Origin: Amphimedon queenslandica
Lineage: Eukaryota; Porifera; Demospongiae; Haplosclerida; Niphatidae
NCBI RefSeq assembly: GCF_000090795.2
Contig: NW_003546584.1
Location: 29,667-93,666 of the forward strand
Direction: 5' to 3'
Length of the DNA: 64,000 bases
Position 1 is the first letter of the stretch; each line of letters begins with the position of its first letter. Shown here piece after piece: positions 33,035-44,205 of this stretch. The position numbers were made by a program, and so were the translations under genes. The notes beneath the pieces were generated by a model. It searched no databases. It saw nothing but the letters and a program-made list of their open reading frames with translations, and was not told the DNA's origin.

Positions 33035-36000
33035 TCAGTTATCTTCATCCAGACTCCAACAATCATCAGAAGATTCATCAAAAAGAACTTTTTTCAATCC
33101 TTCTGCAGGAAGATGATGCTGAGGTCTTTTGCCTATGAAAGAAGTACAATATAACACTACTATAAAATCCTAATTGTTTTTACTAACTAATAATTATTAA
33201 AAAAATTTTGTTCATGTACAGTCATGTATTACCTTTGTCTCTAGTCACTCGTAGGATTGCAATTGGGCTTGAAATGAAAGCAGAATCTATATAAAAGTGA
33301 TAATAATAAAGTCAAATATAGTTGCTAGTACCTAGCTGATGTGCTATGAAACAAGATGGTGTATTTGATGGTGTTGACGATTTTCGACTTATGAAAGAAG
33401 GAATAAAATAAAAATAAGACATTATTATACATAACAATTATGTACTCAATAAAGGAGATATACTGGAATGACACAAGGTGCTACTGGGTGATATACAAAC
33501 AATTACGTACTCAATAAAGGAGATATACTGGAATGACACAAGGTGCTACTGGGTGATTCTAAGTTAGATACAATAATGATTAAATTAAATGACCACTATA
33601 TCCTGCCTAATGAAGACAAAACTGGCCGATTACTATGTACAGGTGTTAATGTAGAAGTGGACCCTATATATTATGGTGGAAAATGAAAATGGAATATTAA
33701 TGTACCATTTCTGGAAGTGGGTGTAGTTACAAACTGCGATTGCTGTAAATCAAAGAACAGTGATAAGAAATAAAATTATGATTAATGTTTTCTATCATAC
33801 GAGGAATGTTAGGAGACTAAATTTGGATTTAATTCTTTCTCTTGCTCTAGAAAGGACATAATAGGTATTATGTTAAAAATACATACCAGTGCCAAATTGT
33901 GCTTCAGCTGCCCAAGATGGAGCACTAGAAAGAGTACATGTTATCAAAGGTTGGCTTGATATTCTTTTGTAGCGTACAAATCCACCCACTAATTTTCCGG
34001 CTGCAGAGTCATTCTTACATGAACGACTGTCAAGTTTTTTGATCAAGCTATTGAGGGCTAAATGTAAAAGTATTTAGTAACAATACATGCATACCACTAT
34101 GTATAGCAGGTATATATTCCGTCCTCATTCCTTGTGAAACTAATATTTTCCAAACAAAAAGGTTTTCCTCAATACCAAATCAAAAATTCCATTCCTGCTT
34201 GGAGCGATTATTTTCCTGGACAAAATATACCTGCTATGATGGTGAACTTGAATGCTAGACCCTATTACTAACATTAAACAAGACACTAAAGGTGCATGGC
34301 CTCGCCCCTAAAGCCATTTGGGATGTGTTAGGCTTAGCTAGCCTATGCCAGTATATTTAAATGATAAAGGTCAAAAGTGACAGACTGGGCAAATGTCAAA
34401 AGTATGATGGAACTCTGAAGTCCCTGCAAAAATTGGTTTATCAATTCCTACTAGCATCTCAAGATTTATCACTTATTTATACACTATATTTATACTTATT
34501 GCACTCTCATTTTTAAAAAAACATCATGCATGGTTCCAAAACCACAGCATTTGTTGTGGCCACTATCTATAAAAACCATACGGTATAAGAAATTAAGAAA
34601 GTGCACTCCTGAGGGCAAGAGATTATCATAACAGCTATAGTTTCCTTGCTGCAGTTACACTTCCTCTTGCATGCTTGCCAGCAGAAGTGGCAAGCTAAGC
34701 TGTTCAACTCCAAGCTTGGAGGCGTGACATTAGTTATCCATAATGTATGCAGCAAGATCATGTAAGAATGAAGCTTCAGATTTTTTCTCTTCTTCTAAGT
34801 GCTATAAGATGTTATATTGGCACAAATACTGTTGCCTAGATAAATTGAGTGACTTAAGAGAGTTTGGGATCCTTAGACAAGTGAACTGCTGCTAATGAAC
34901 TTCAGTCGGGATGAAATTCGAGTAGCTATAACTCACCAACAAAATGATTTGAAGAGTTCCACACATATTAAATGAATAAATAGTCTTGATCTACTGGAAA
35001 AGTCTCATTTGCCTCCAGAATACTACCGGTATTGCTGGGCATTTTCTCTTGAGATAAAACACTTCTACTACCTAGAGCTGCTCTCTAAACATCTTGAAGC
35101 AATGAAGCAAGACTTTTCCTAACAGAAAAGAAGCTGTCAAAGATGTAGAGAGTGCGACTGTAAAGATATATATTCTCAAAGACAAAAGCTAGCACACAGA
35201 ATGAATGAATGAATGACAGAAAGCCAAACCGAGTACCTAATCCTCGCCTACACAAAGCTGGGCGAGGCCAATTAAACAGAATAATAGTGTACCATTTGAT
35301 TTCCAAAGAGGAGAATGAACTCTATAAGTACTTTCTTCTTCACTATCAGATCTTTCCTGTGACATATATTGATATGTGATCATCCTATATTTCTTCTCAG
35401 TATCTCCTTTCAACACACCTATTATAAAGCTAGAAGCACGAAGAAATAAATGTTATTTCACATGGCATATGCACAAAGTCATTTCAAAAAAATTGTTAAT
35501 TTTTAAAATGTCAAAACAATCATCTTAATTTTCCTTACAGTCTGTTGCCACTGAGTTCACTTAGTTTTTCTGTCCTTTTCCTTTTCAATTCTTCTAGACT
35601 GGCTTTCCAACAAAATTCTCCCTTGAGATTCATAGTATCTGACACATCCTAAAAATTACAGAGCATTAAAATATTATTTTCACCAATGTCTAACTTCTAA
35701 TATCAGCATTATCATATTGACCAGAAAACTCGGCTATGACTTGATCACAATTTTTGTTTAACTTCGTGATTGATATCATCCTTAAAGCTGTGATAAGGGA
35801 CCAAATTATGTTTCTTAATAACAAGAACTAACCTGGTCACATCAAATTGCTCATATTCCACAAAAGTGCTATACAGTTTTTTACTGCAGACTATGAACAA
35901 TAACGTGGTACTTAGTTGAAGATTTACATGGCATATCACATAAAGAACTTTTCTCTTTGTTTTCCATGGCAAACCCTTCAAAGGACTGCTTTAGCCCTGA

Positions 36001-36638
36001 AAGTGACCTAAAATATAAAAATAGTTAAAAAGGTCAGTTTCATACTGTATGGAAACATCTAACTGAGTTCGAATTCAGTTAAAGCCTAACAGGCCTTAAT
36101 TCACATTAATTTTTTCAAAACATTTCAATTATTAAGGAAAAGGTGCAAGTAGCCTCAGTCTTTAATTATTGTAAAATTAATATTAATGAGCTTGATCTAT
36201 CAGTAAACTTTGGCACTTCATTGTCTTCGGCTGTAATGAAATAATTAGTAAGATAAACAATCAACCCATTACTACATGTATACCTGTAAAATTTAGTTAT
36301 CTAAAACAATTCCTATGAAGGTAGCAGCAGAATAGTGATAAGGGTTTATAGTCATACCTTCCAGTTGAATCACGAAGAGCAATAAGTTGGTCCATTTGAT
36401 CCTGAAGATAATTTATAGTCCTTCTTTGATAACAAAGCTCTTGAATCAAAGAAAAGTCATCATGGCCAGCTGATAGCTGGCACTCCACAGAGTTAGATGA
36501 GTTATTGTAACTCGGGCCACTAGGTAAACTACCATAAAACGTCGGTTCCCAGGAGTAGCCATTGACAGCACATGCCACGCGAACCAAGATGCAGCACGCG
36601 CATAGCTCTTGTAGGCATGTCGCAACGCCTTTTGGCAT
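33035..36638 (-). CDS. spliced gene of unknown function, open frame
   Basis: Minus-strand exons with GT-AG edges: 36638-36358 (start at MPKG uncertain; coiled-coil-like LCYQRRTINYLQDQMDQL), exon from 36007 (3' edge unknown; SLSGLKQSFEGFAMENKEKS), 35648-35539, 35429-35293, 34057-33887, 33286-33233 and 33131-33035 with the stop. From 35,648 to the stop the phases agree at every junction. The product has an acidic part (SQERSDSEEEST), then HSPLWKSNALNSLIKKLDSR, a basic part, SSAPSWAAEAQFG and an acidic end (FDESSDDCWSLDEDN). It recalls repeated sponge/cnidarian proteins with W-R/K-S and APSWA motifs; role unknown. It lies inside Y, so it may be transposon cargo or accessory protein. It starts about 100 bp from the divergent kinase gene. 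Confidence 0.55.
33332..33387 (-). other. possible 56-nt cassette exon
   Basis: The segment has a good acceptor (TTTCATAAG) and donor (CAGCTAG|GTACTAG) on the minus strand and lies between two exons that join in frame without it. Included, it shifts the frame and brings a stop within 15 codons. It may be a chance pair of splice sites. Confidence 0.3.
33427..33775 (+). other. 64-bp tandem duplication and plus-strand coding-like fragment in an intron
   Basis: The units 33427-33491 and 33492-33556 are near-identical (…CAATAAAGGAGATATACTGG…CTACTGGGTGA). Downstream the plus strand reads KLDTIMIKLNDHYILPNEDK, a stop, and VVTNCDCCKSKNSDKK to 33,773. No family recognised; it looks like an inserted gene fragment. 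Confidence 0.35.
34094..34243. mobile_element. ~150-bp MITE in an intron
   Basis: Left end ACCACTATGTATAGCAGGTA, right end the complement of ACCATCATAGCAGGTATATT. Target duplication not resolved. It lies in the large intron (34,058-35,292) of the spliced gene; the rest of that intron shows no feature except a short TGAA run near 35,200. Confidence 0.55.
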
Positions 36639-36739
36639 GTGATCTTAATCTTTCCAATTTCCATGCTCATGCTGTCAAATGGTGTTGGAAAATGCTGAAC
36701 CAAGCAAGACCAAAGGTCTTACAGACTTGGTAGATCAAT

Positions 36740-37995
36740 GTGATGGAAAAACCAAAAGTATTTCAGAGAGGAATAGACAGGCAGAAACAAAGACGAATAT
36801 CACACAAAAGAAAGAAGCGGAAGTTTATGAGTGGTATAAAGGAGCGTCTTAAACTTCAGTTAGAAACTTTGAACAAGGAAAATAAGATTCCTAAACAACA
36901 AGTGGTTTCACTTAGTACTCAGAACATGGCTCTAGGAAGGTAAAGAGAGACATGTGATCAATGTGGAGCAAAGTACTGAGGAGACCTTTTTAGGTGGGAG
37001 GTTACTATTGACCACTACCATAGTCAAGTGATCAGTCACTAGTAATGATTCATAGAAATGTATAGGCCTGCGTAGAAAGAATGGCTTCATTAATAATTTT
37101 TTTAAATTTTATTATATTGGTCTTTACTGAAATCAGGAGTGACTAAGTGTAGATCATTAATAGAAGAGAGTGAACTTAATTCTGCTGTAATAACTACATT
37201 ATCTGGTACTGATACCACTGTATGAAAGAAGTGCTTGATAAACAAATTCTTCTGTTTTCAAAAGAGGAAGTAAAGGTAGAAAGTAGTGAAATAATTGGAC
37301 GCGGCATGTTTGGGAAATGTTGCATTGGATCACTGGGACCAATTAAAGCATGTGTGAAGATTTCAAGAAGCATTCATTGTGAAAATTGCTTTATCAGAGA
37401 GGCTAACATCTTTTTGATCTGTTGCCATCAAATTGTCTCCTTTTTGTTTGGTGTCTGTTTAGAATCAAGGCACAGAATGCTTATCATGGACTTCCATAAA
37501 TTAAACTGTCAATCGTATAATTTGCATTCACTTTTAGCGTCAAAGAAGAAATCAGAATTTTATAAATGAAATGGGAATGGATTTCAATTTTAATAGGAAT
37601 TATCATTGGGTTAGCTTATATACATAGCAAAAGCATTTTACACAATGACATCAAGGGGTATAATATTGTTCCAGAAATGAAGAAGGCTGTTATTATTAAT
37701 TTTGGGTATGCCTGCTTCGAAAAGAATGGAAAAAGGTATGCTCTGTCACAGAAGAAAAAACAAAAATACATGACCTGCCACCCACATATTGCGCCAGATT
37801 TAAGAGATGGAGCGTGTATTCAAAACAAATCTACAGATGTCTTTTCTTTTGGTCGTTTGCTATCATTCACTGCAGAAAAAGAAGTACCATTCCCATCATT
37901 GGTATCATTGTCATAACTGTGTATGGAGAATAGTGGTGTAAGTAGGCCAAAGACTTCTGACCTTTTAACATTTATTACACATTCATTGTCATAAT
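36740..37995 (+). pseudogene. protein kinase with N-terminal basic coiled coil, broken
   Basis: First piece 36,741-36,939 is basic then coiled-coil-like (RLKLQLETLNKENKIPKQQV) and ends at a good donor (GGAAG|GTAAAG). The kinase lobe follows at 37,222-37,569: glycine loop IIGRGMFGKC, ATP-site lysine in IKACVKI, VSFLFGVC. A frame change at 37,566 leads to the C-lobe: IHSKSILHNDIKGYNIV (HND for HRD, Asp and Asn kept), VIINFGYACF (Asp of DFG is Asn), HPHIAPDLRDG (APE-like), TDVFSFGRLL. A stop precedes LCMENSGVSRPKTSDLL, the usual lobe end. I recall this coil-plus-kinase type as a large sponge family. Likely inactive. Confidence 0.7.
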
Positions 37996-38864
37996 ATTTG
38001 TTGTCTGTGCGTTATAATATCACTACAAAATAGGCTTATAATTGAATCAATGAATTTTTTCATTGCATATAGCTGTGCTCATTATAAAGTACTTCATTCC
38101 ATTTTGTCATTATTATAGATACTCACCATTCCATTTGATGTGGTCTGAACAGTGGATTGTGCTTAATGCTTTTGAACCGTTTGTAATGCTTTTGAACCAT
38201 TTCTATTGATATGTCTTAATACATTTACATTTTGCATTCATGGCATTTCACTTGATGTGGTCTGAACAGTGGATTGAGCTTAATGCTTTTGAACTGCTTG
38301 TGAATGACTACGTTTCTCAAGTTGATATGTCTTTACATTTGCATTTTGCATTCATAGCATTTCTGAACAGTGGATTGAGCTTATCTATGATGTTATTTTA
38401 TTTCATTTATTAATGTCTGAAATTTTACGATTTGCATACATGGATTTCACTTCTTAATCCTTTTTATGAACAACTTGTGAGTTAAAGTCTATATTAATTG
38501 ATTTATTCAAAAGTATACTAGTATATGCAGATGTTACTGAAGGGAAATGCTGCAGTATACATATGAAGTCTTACCAAATTAATTAGTTCATGAAATATTC
38601 AACTTAAAATCAATGAATATAGACTTTAACTTTAAGTCACATATACACTGTACATGCACAAGCTGTTCATAAAAAGCATTAAGATGTATTGTGAATCTTC
38701 ATAAATCAAGATTAAATGAAGTTGCATTGTGCATCTTCAAGAATTTAGATTAAATGAAGTTGCATATTATGCATTATTTGTGTCATGAATACTTTTCTCG
38801 ATATGCCTATTATATTCCTTACTGAAAATTTGTTACAGCAAAGAGATTAATTGAGAACCACAAA
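37996..38864. repeat. tandem and inverted repeats between kinase and transposase
   Basis: 38,125-38,420 has three diverged copies of a ~125-bp unit (GTGGTCTGAACAGTGGATTG, AATGCTTTTGAAC, GCATTTTGCATTCAT). 38,458-38,680 is an inverted repeat built on TTTTTATGAACA...AGTTAAAGTCTATATTMATTGA. 38,695-38,770 has two copies of a ~38-bp unit with AGATTAAATGAAGTTGCAT. No coding sequence. Confidence 0.6.
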
Positions 38865-41800
38865 TCAGCAAATTAAAAAATGAATTAGAGTTGCAACAAG
38901 ATTTTCAGTAGTTTGTGGATTGCTGAATGAGTAATTAATTTTTCCATATATACACAAGGACAAAATTTGCTGAATGGGAATAAATGAATATGAATTATCA
39001 CTCTCATATTCATCATAACACACAATAGCTGATGATCCAAACCAGTCATATTGTATGTGCCTTTTATACCAGCATAGAAATGCAAAGATATGCTCTCCTT
39101 TTACTCCAGTATTATGCTTCGAGAAGAATTGTATTTCACAAACAGATTTAGATAGATTCCTTCCTTCTGTTCGTAGCATGTTAGAAAAACTAGGCCAATA
39201 CGTCATTACTAGAATATTATTGTCTCTTGATGCCATTTTTAATCCATAAACTTCATTCACAAATGATGCTCGAGACGACTTTTGTGCAAATTGATGGAAG
39301 AAATCAAAGACCATATTTGGATATGATAGTTTGTAACTAAATTTCAAATTACTAGTCACATTTTGGTCCAAAACAGCATGTTTTACTGGTGGAAATTTTT
39401 TACTGCCACTACACTCTAGATTTTCATGTAATATAGCCGCAAACAATGGAACGAACTGTTGCATTTCTTCACCAGTTGATGCTGATAATAGGCCACCAGA
39501 CATGACTTGTGAATGCTTTGATAAAATAGTTTGAAAGATGTCAGCATCACCAGAAAAACTCTGACTGTAAAGCTCTTGCATTAATAAACATTTTTTCATT
39601 AGTTAGGGTTCAATGTTCTTTTAATTAGTGGGAAAACTACCTAAATTTCCATTGTACTTCTCAAATGCGAAACACCAAAGAGCATATACAGGTCCATAAT
39701 TCTCTAAACAATCTACGAGGTGAAAATGCAAATGCATATTAGGCGTGCATGCCTCTTTGCCATTGATTTCTTCATACTTGGTGCAAAACATCTGAAGGTA
39801 TTTGTGAGCCAGCTCTATGTTGCTATTTTGTAGAAAATGATTACACAATAAACAACAGGCTTTAACAAATAGAAGCCAGTATTGTAAATGCTGATGTGTC
39901 CCACGTAGAGCAATGGATGAATAAAAAGTTGTCCATTTCTGCCATTGATCAGCTGTAAAACCTGAAAAACCACTTCCTATTTTTAATGGTAATCTTCCAA
40001 TACTATGGGGAGCTTTCAAGCATAACATCCTTTCTTCAATAACTTCGAGGTCACTTTTTGTTACTATGTTATATTTTGTCCATATCTCCATGCAATGTTT
40101 TGATGTACCCAAGAATAGGTTATGCATAGGATCAATAACAGTATATTTAATTGGGTTAAAGTATGGCAAATCAATGAGTGCAGAATATCTGATGCCGTGC
40201 TCTTTTTTAATGATCTTCTGCTGTGATTTTGTGCAAGCATTTAAATGATTTAGAGACATTTGTCTATGAACTTTGATGTCATGATGCGGCCATGTTAAGG
40301 TATTATAGCCTGAGTAGTCTGGCTTTTCTCCAAATGAGGCAGTAGGAAAGCATTTCATGCACTTACTGCAACCATGCAGAGCACTGACAGAGCAAAAACC
40401 ACATACCTTCCTAACTGCCGGTAAATCACAAACACTCCTGCGAATGCTATTATCGTGACAACTTCAAAATAACTTCCATTTCGAGAAATACTAGTTGTAG
40501 GTATGCCATTGTAAAACTGCTTCAATTCTATCACAAATGGTGTTAGGTACGAATTAATATGTAAGCTTGGCGCATGAGGTCCAGGGATAATACCTATTAA
40601 AATCATGTTTTCTTTCTTGTACCTCTCACTTTGAGGAGGATTCAAAATGCACATATATAAGGCACCAACAGAATCATTAGTATGTGTGAAAGGTTGAAAC
40701 CAATCTACATTTAAGGCTACCAACCATGTCCAATACTCAAAAAGGTTTGAAAGTCTTGCCATACTTGTCCATCATAAACATCACTAATGATGTCATCAAA
40801 TGTTCCACAAATTCTCCATAATTCACATGCCTCTAAGAAGCCTTTTCTTTTCACCAATTTGGAAATAGAGTTTTTCAAGCTTTGATATGAGTAAATTTGG
40901 AATGGCCGAAAAATTGTTTGTGAATTTCTCTTAATGGTTTGAAGCAGAGGTGACCCACATGGCAAACGACCTGATGGCCTGAAGTGATTTGGGTATTGAA
41001 CATAGCGACAGAGACAACTCTTATGAGTGCTTTCACTAATTTCTATGCCGCTATCAAAATCATATAAAGCATGATATTTTGGGCAAACAACATAGTTCTT
41101 GAAATTGATATTATCACCTAATTTTTTCCTTTGAACTTTCTTGAGCGTAGAAGGAAAATCAGTGATCCAATCATTAGTGACAGAAATGGTTTGAAATAAT
41201 TTAAGCATGTGATAGATGAAGAGCACCAAAACAGACATACCTATATGAAATGTAAACAAATTTTAATTTAAACAAGTACTTGCAGCCATTAGCATGCAAT
41301 GTTATTGTACTAAAAAGTTACTTCTTTTATTATTATTGCAACAACGAATTAGTTTTATTATTAAACATACCTGCATCTGAAACATTGAACATGATTTGCC
41401 ACAGCATAAGAAACAGAAGTAATGACCTTAGCTATGGAGACATAGCACCCTTATTTGATGTTGTCCTGATCATCATCCTCACTACAACTAATTCATCTAT
41501 CCCACAAAAGTCTTCATCTTCATCTACAACACCTTTATCATTATCATGATCTATATCACAATCATCATTTACATTAGACTTATTACCTAAAACATAATTT
41601 TGTCCTAAAATGATAAGATAACAATGAATCTATAATTAATGACATTACTTACGTCATAGTTGCTTTGATCATAAGTAAGTGAATCAATAACAGCATTACT
41701 TTCAAGGGAAGGGTTTTGTAATTGAAAAGGATCCCAAGAATCATCTTGAATAAAACATTTCAAAAAATTAATTATACAAAAGGTATCAGAAAATAACAAT

Positions 41801-42327
41801 AAGTTTATAACAAATCAAAGATTCTGATGAATCAACCCATACACTTTGATTAAAGCATACATTTAACACTAGCTTGCACATGGGACAAAACACTACTAAG
41901 TTAGGTGGAGCATATAGGGTCACATAATGGAGCATTTATGGGGTCAGGCATGTGTTTTGACAAACCATGGGCGAACATAATGCAAATTAATGATGCCAGA
42001 TCAAGTTTTAACTGTGCAAATCATACTTACATCACTATTGACTTCTTCAACTTCCCAATCAGTAACTATTTGTTTCATGCATCTATGAATTTCCAACTGA
42101 TGTCGGCGATAAGTAGACCTGGAAACGTAGCCATTGCAATGCTCACAATATTTTCTTTTGTGCTCTGTTCTCCTTTTAAAGCCTCGTTGGTAGTTCTGAA
42201 AAGAACTGGAAGTGTTTTCAATATCACTGGTACTTCCTGTCTGTGAGTTCTGAAAAGAACTAGTGAAGTCATCAGAAAGAATTGAGCCAGTAACCACTCT
42301 CAAAGTATATTCACCTTCAGCAGCCAT
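38865..42327 (-). pseudogene. CACTA/EnSpm-like transposase of Y
   Basis: Exon 1 (42327-42031, donor GTAAGT) starts MAAEGEYTLRVV and has a C2H2-type finger, YCEHCNGYVSRSTYRRHQLEIH. Short acidic exons follow (41742-41654 with DDSWDPFQL; ~41,588-41,450 Asp-rich). The catalytic part starts near 41,244: ELWRICGTFDDIISDVYDG, LNVDWFQPFTHTNDSVGALY, IIPGPHAPSLHIN, LPYFNPIKYTVIDPMHNLFL, SGFSGFTADQWQKWT, CTPNMHLHFHLVDC and FAFEKYNGNLGSFPTN, then 39,599-38,865 as C-terminal domain. This is the animal EnSpm/Transposase_21 order. Two 245-codon pieces are intact; frame changes near 40,740, 40,360 and 39,610 break it. Confidence 0.8.
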
Positions 42328-42416
42328 TGTGACTAAATGATAAACTATTATAGGTGTGACGCAGCATTAACTTTATTACCAATAAAATAAAATTAATTAA
42401 TTGCTTATTATTATTA

Positions 42417-42660
42417 CTATCCGTCCAACATATAAACAGATTCCATTAAAAAACTGACCCGTCTATATTTTGTGTAGAGGCCAGAGTACGTACACCCATC
42501 TTTGCTGTCTAGCAGTGCTGGTTTTCCTGTGAAGATTGATAATACCTTCTCTGAGCTGAAAACATCCATGGAGTGTTGCAGTTGATTAATAGCTTCATTA
42601 GCTTGCTTCTTCGAGAGCTGCAGATCTGAGCATGCAACCACACCCAAATTTTGGAGTACA
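42417..42660 (-). CDS. small open frame upstream of the Y transposase
   Basis: The frame (ACSDLQLSKKQANEAINQLQHS...FTGKPALLDSKDG) looks protein-like and part of it, QANEAINQLQH, is also kept in Y' near 14,640. No family recognised. It could be a 5' exon of the transposase or a separate small protein. Confidence 0.3.
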
Positions 42661-43114
42661 TGCTTCTTTAATTAATAAAATGGCGGCATGCAGCTAAGAT
42701 GGGCCTATCCAGCAGTGACAGTGCAACTTCTTTAATTGTTGGATAATAGTCATGAAGAATAGGGACCTACGCTTGCATTATTGCAGTACAATGGTGTAAG
42801 AATTAGCCGTCTATGACCGAGAAAAGTCGAGATACAGAGCGACAACTGAATTGACAGGACTAACTTTCTTGATGATGACAAAGTTGAAAAAAGGTGGCTG
42901 AACAAAACGGCCGTTTTTCGGATTTTTTACTTTCCTCTCAGACAAGGTTTAGACCCACACTAGTGGTACCAATTGAGTCCTCTGGTCAAGATAAGGTCCT
43001 CTATAAAGTCTGGTAAGCATAGGAGCTTGTTTTCCCGGTATAGCAAGGCTGCCAAAGTTGTGGCAGCCATTTTGAAGTGGCATGAATGCTACTTAGTAAG
43101 GCTACTGCATTACT
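42560..43114. repeat. right-end region of Y
   Basis: About 555 bp that matches 14,600-15,166 at roughly four bases in five. Shared words include AATAAAATGGCGGCATGCAGCTAAGATGGGCC-like and GTGGCAGCCATTTTGAAGTGG. Confidence 0.8.
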
Positions 43115-43198
43115 GATAGCATCTAGTTGCTATGGCAATTGCTAGCCACTGGAAAAAATTCTGAATATTAGCAGCCACAAATATAACCAGACCTACGG

Positions 43199-43860
43199 TA
43201 ATCAATGGATGCCTTATTACCGATACTTTGGGCTTTCAAATGGCTCTAAACTGACTTTCCCAAAATAATCTCTGGGAAGAGTTTTCTGGATATGTGATAG
43301 AAATGTGAGTGTTCTGATTTATCGTAATTTGTGACATGTCATCATGTCTTTCTTGATCTAACACGACACTGTCACTGTCTTTAGTGTATACCTCTAATTT
43401 AGCCAAACAAGAAGCAATTTCTTTCTGTGCCATTCTTGCTTTGCTTCAAAGATTTCCTAAGAGGAGATTCTTCTGCATGCTCTCCTTATAGTTAGTGTAT
43501 TTTGATGAAGAGGAATTTATTGATTCTATAGATTTGGCTTGTAATGAGAAAAAAGTTTTACAGTGGTTGCATGCATTACATCTGGATTTGGCACTCTGCT
43601 GATCAATGATAACTGAGCAGTTACTATGTCATACAGTTTTCATCGGCTTTTCTTCTAAAGTAGCAATTTCTGTACCTAAATTTTTAATGATAATAGGATT
43701 ATAAAATTTGTTCACCTTCATAATTTAGAAATTTCCCAATTTTTTCTGTGGCTAATTCTGGATTTCCAGGACAGATGGATGTAAGGTGCAATATGGAGGA
43801 AAACAGGGTGTATGTCAGAAATAGTATTATCCTGCACATTAAGAGATATTGCATGGCAGA
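43199..43860 (-). pseudogene. P-element-like transposase, N-terminal part
   Basis: Minus strand: CPGNPELATEKIGKFLNYEG (near 43,770), a Cys-containing stretch CSVIIDQQSAKSRCNACNHC (near 43,600), then 43433-43236 with EIASCLAKLEVYTKDSD, QERHDDMSQI and SQRLFWESQFRAI, a stop, and VSVIRHPLI up to the TA at 43,200. This is the pre-catalytic part of P-element/THAP9-like proteins; the protein continues at 31,660. No THAP zinc finger was recognised upstream. Confidence 0.65.
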
Positions 43861-44205
43861 ACAGAGAAATGCGATAGGTAAGATCTTCGTATCTTCTATT
43901 ATAGTATGATACTTCGCCTTTCAGAGTAATTTTTGCAAACTTTTAGGTGATTGCTTGAGTCAGTGAATACCCAGTTAGGTAGTAGAGACCTTTGTTCTTT
44001 TAATATTTGTATTTTCAAGTGATATATCTTCTTTTTTTGACCTGACTGCTTAATTATTGTAAAAGATAACTTTCGTGGCATAATAATAATCTACATGAAG
44101 CACAATAATTGTAAAGCATAACTATTTTACTGTTGTAATTTTATGATTAATTTTTTAAAATAATGAATTATTTTTAACCAAAATTAAATCAAATAAAATT
44201 AATGT
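43861..44205. other. no recognised feature
   Basis: A minus-strand open frame (44081-43899, Lys/Ser-rich) could be an upstream exon of the P-like gene; nothing supports that beyond position. Confidence 0.3.

Larger units (their letters stand above)
32058..43114. mobile_element. element Y: ~11-kb DNA transposon with transposase and cargo genes
   Basis: Y lies inside X: in the 59.5-kb X copy the two X parts are contiguous. The left ~600 bp and right ~570 bp of Y recur together, without the middle, as Y' (13,747-15,166), so these are true mobile ends. The left end carries TGATGAAGTAGGATTC and the right end the complement of GTAATGCAGTAGCCTTAC, a loose inverted repeat. TAA on the left and TGA on the right may be a worn 3-bp target duplication (TAA in Y'). 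Contents: a spliced gene (minus), a kinase pseudogene (plus), and a CACTA/EnSpm-like transposase (minus). Confidence 0.65.
31663..43198. mobile_element. element X, split by element Y
   Basis: X is a small element whose second copy lies at 59,520-60,035. Its left part here is 31,663-32,054 (388 bp matching 59,573-59,995) and its right part 43,115-43,198. Ends: right end, read inward, is CCGTAGGTCTGGTTATATTT; the left end of the 59.5-kb copy is CCATAGGTTGGGCAATATTC, and both continue into GGCTGCTAATATTCA. The left end here has lost about 50 bp just inside CC. TA flanks both sides (31661-31662, 43199-43200). Joining the flanks over one TA restores the P-element reading HPLI|IKWC-like. Confidence 0.75.

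Noticed and set aside
41280-41549. Ser/Thr-rich plus-strand open frame
   Set aside because: It is the antisense of an Asp/Glu-rich exon of the Y transposase.
31663-43198. The TA-flanked ends interpreted as the ends of one 11.5-kb Tc1/mariner-like element
   Set aside because: The 59.5-kb copy shows the ends belong to a ~0.5-kb element (X) and that the large block (Y) is a separate insertion within it.
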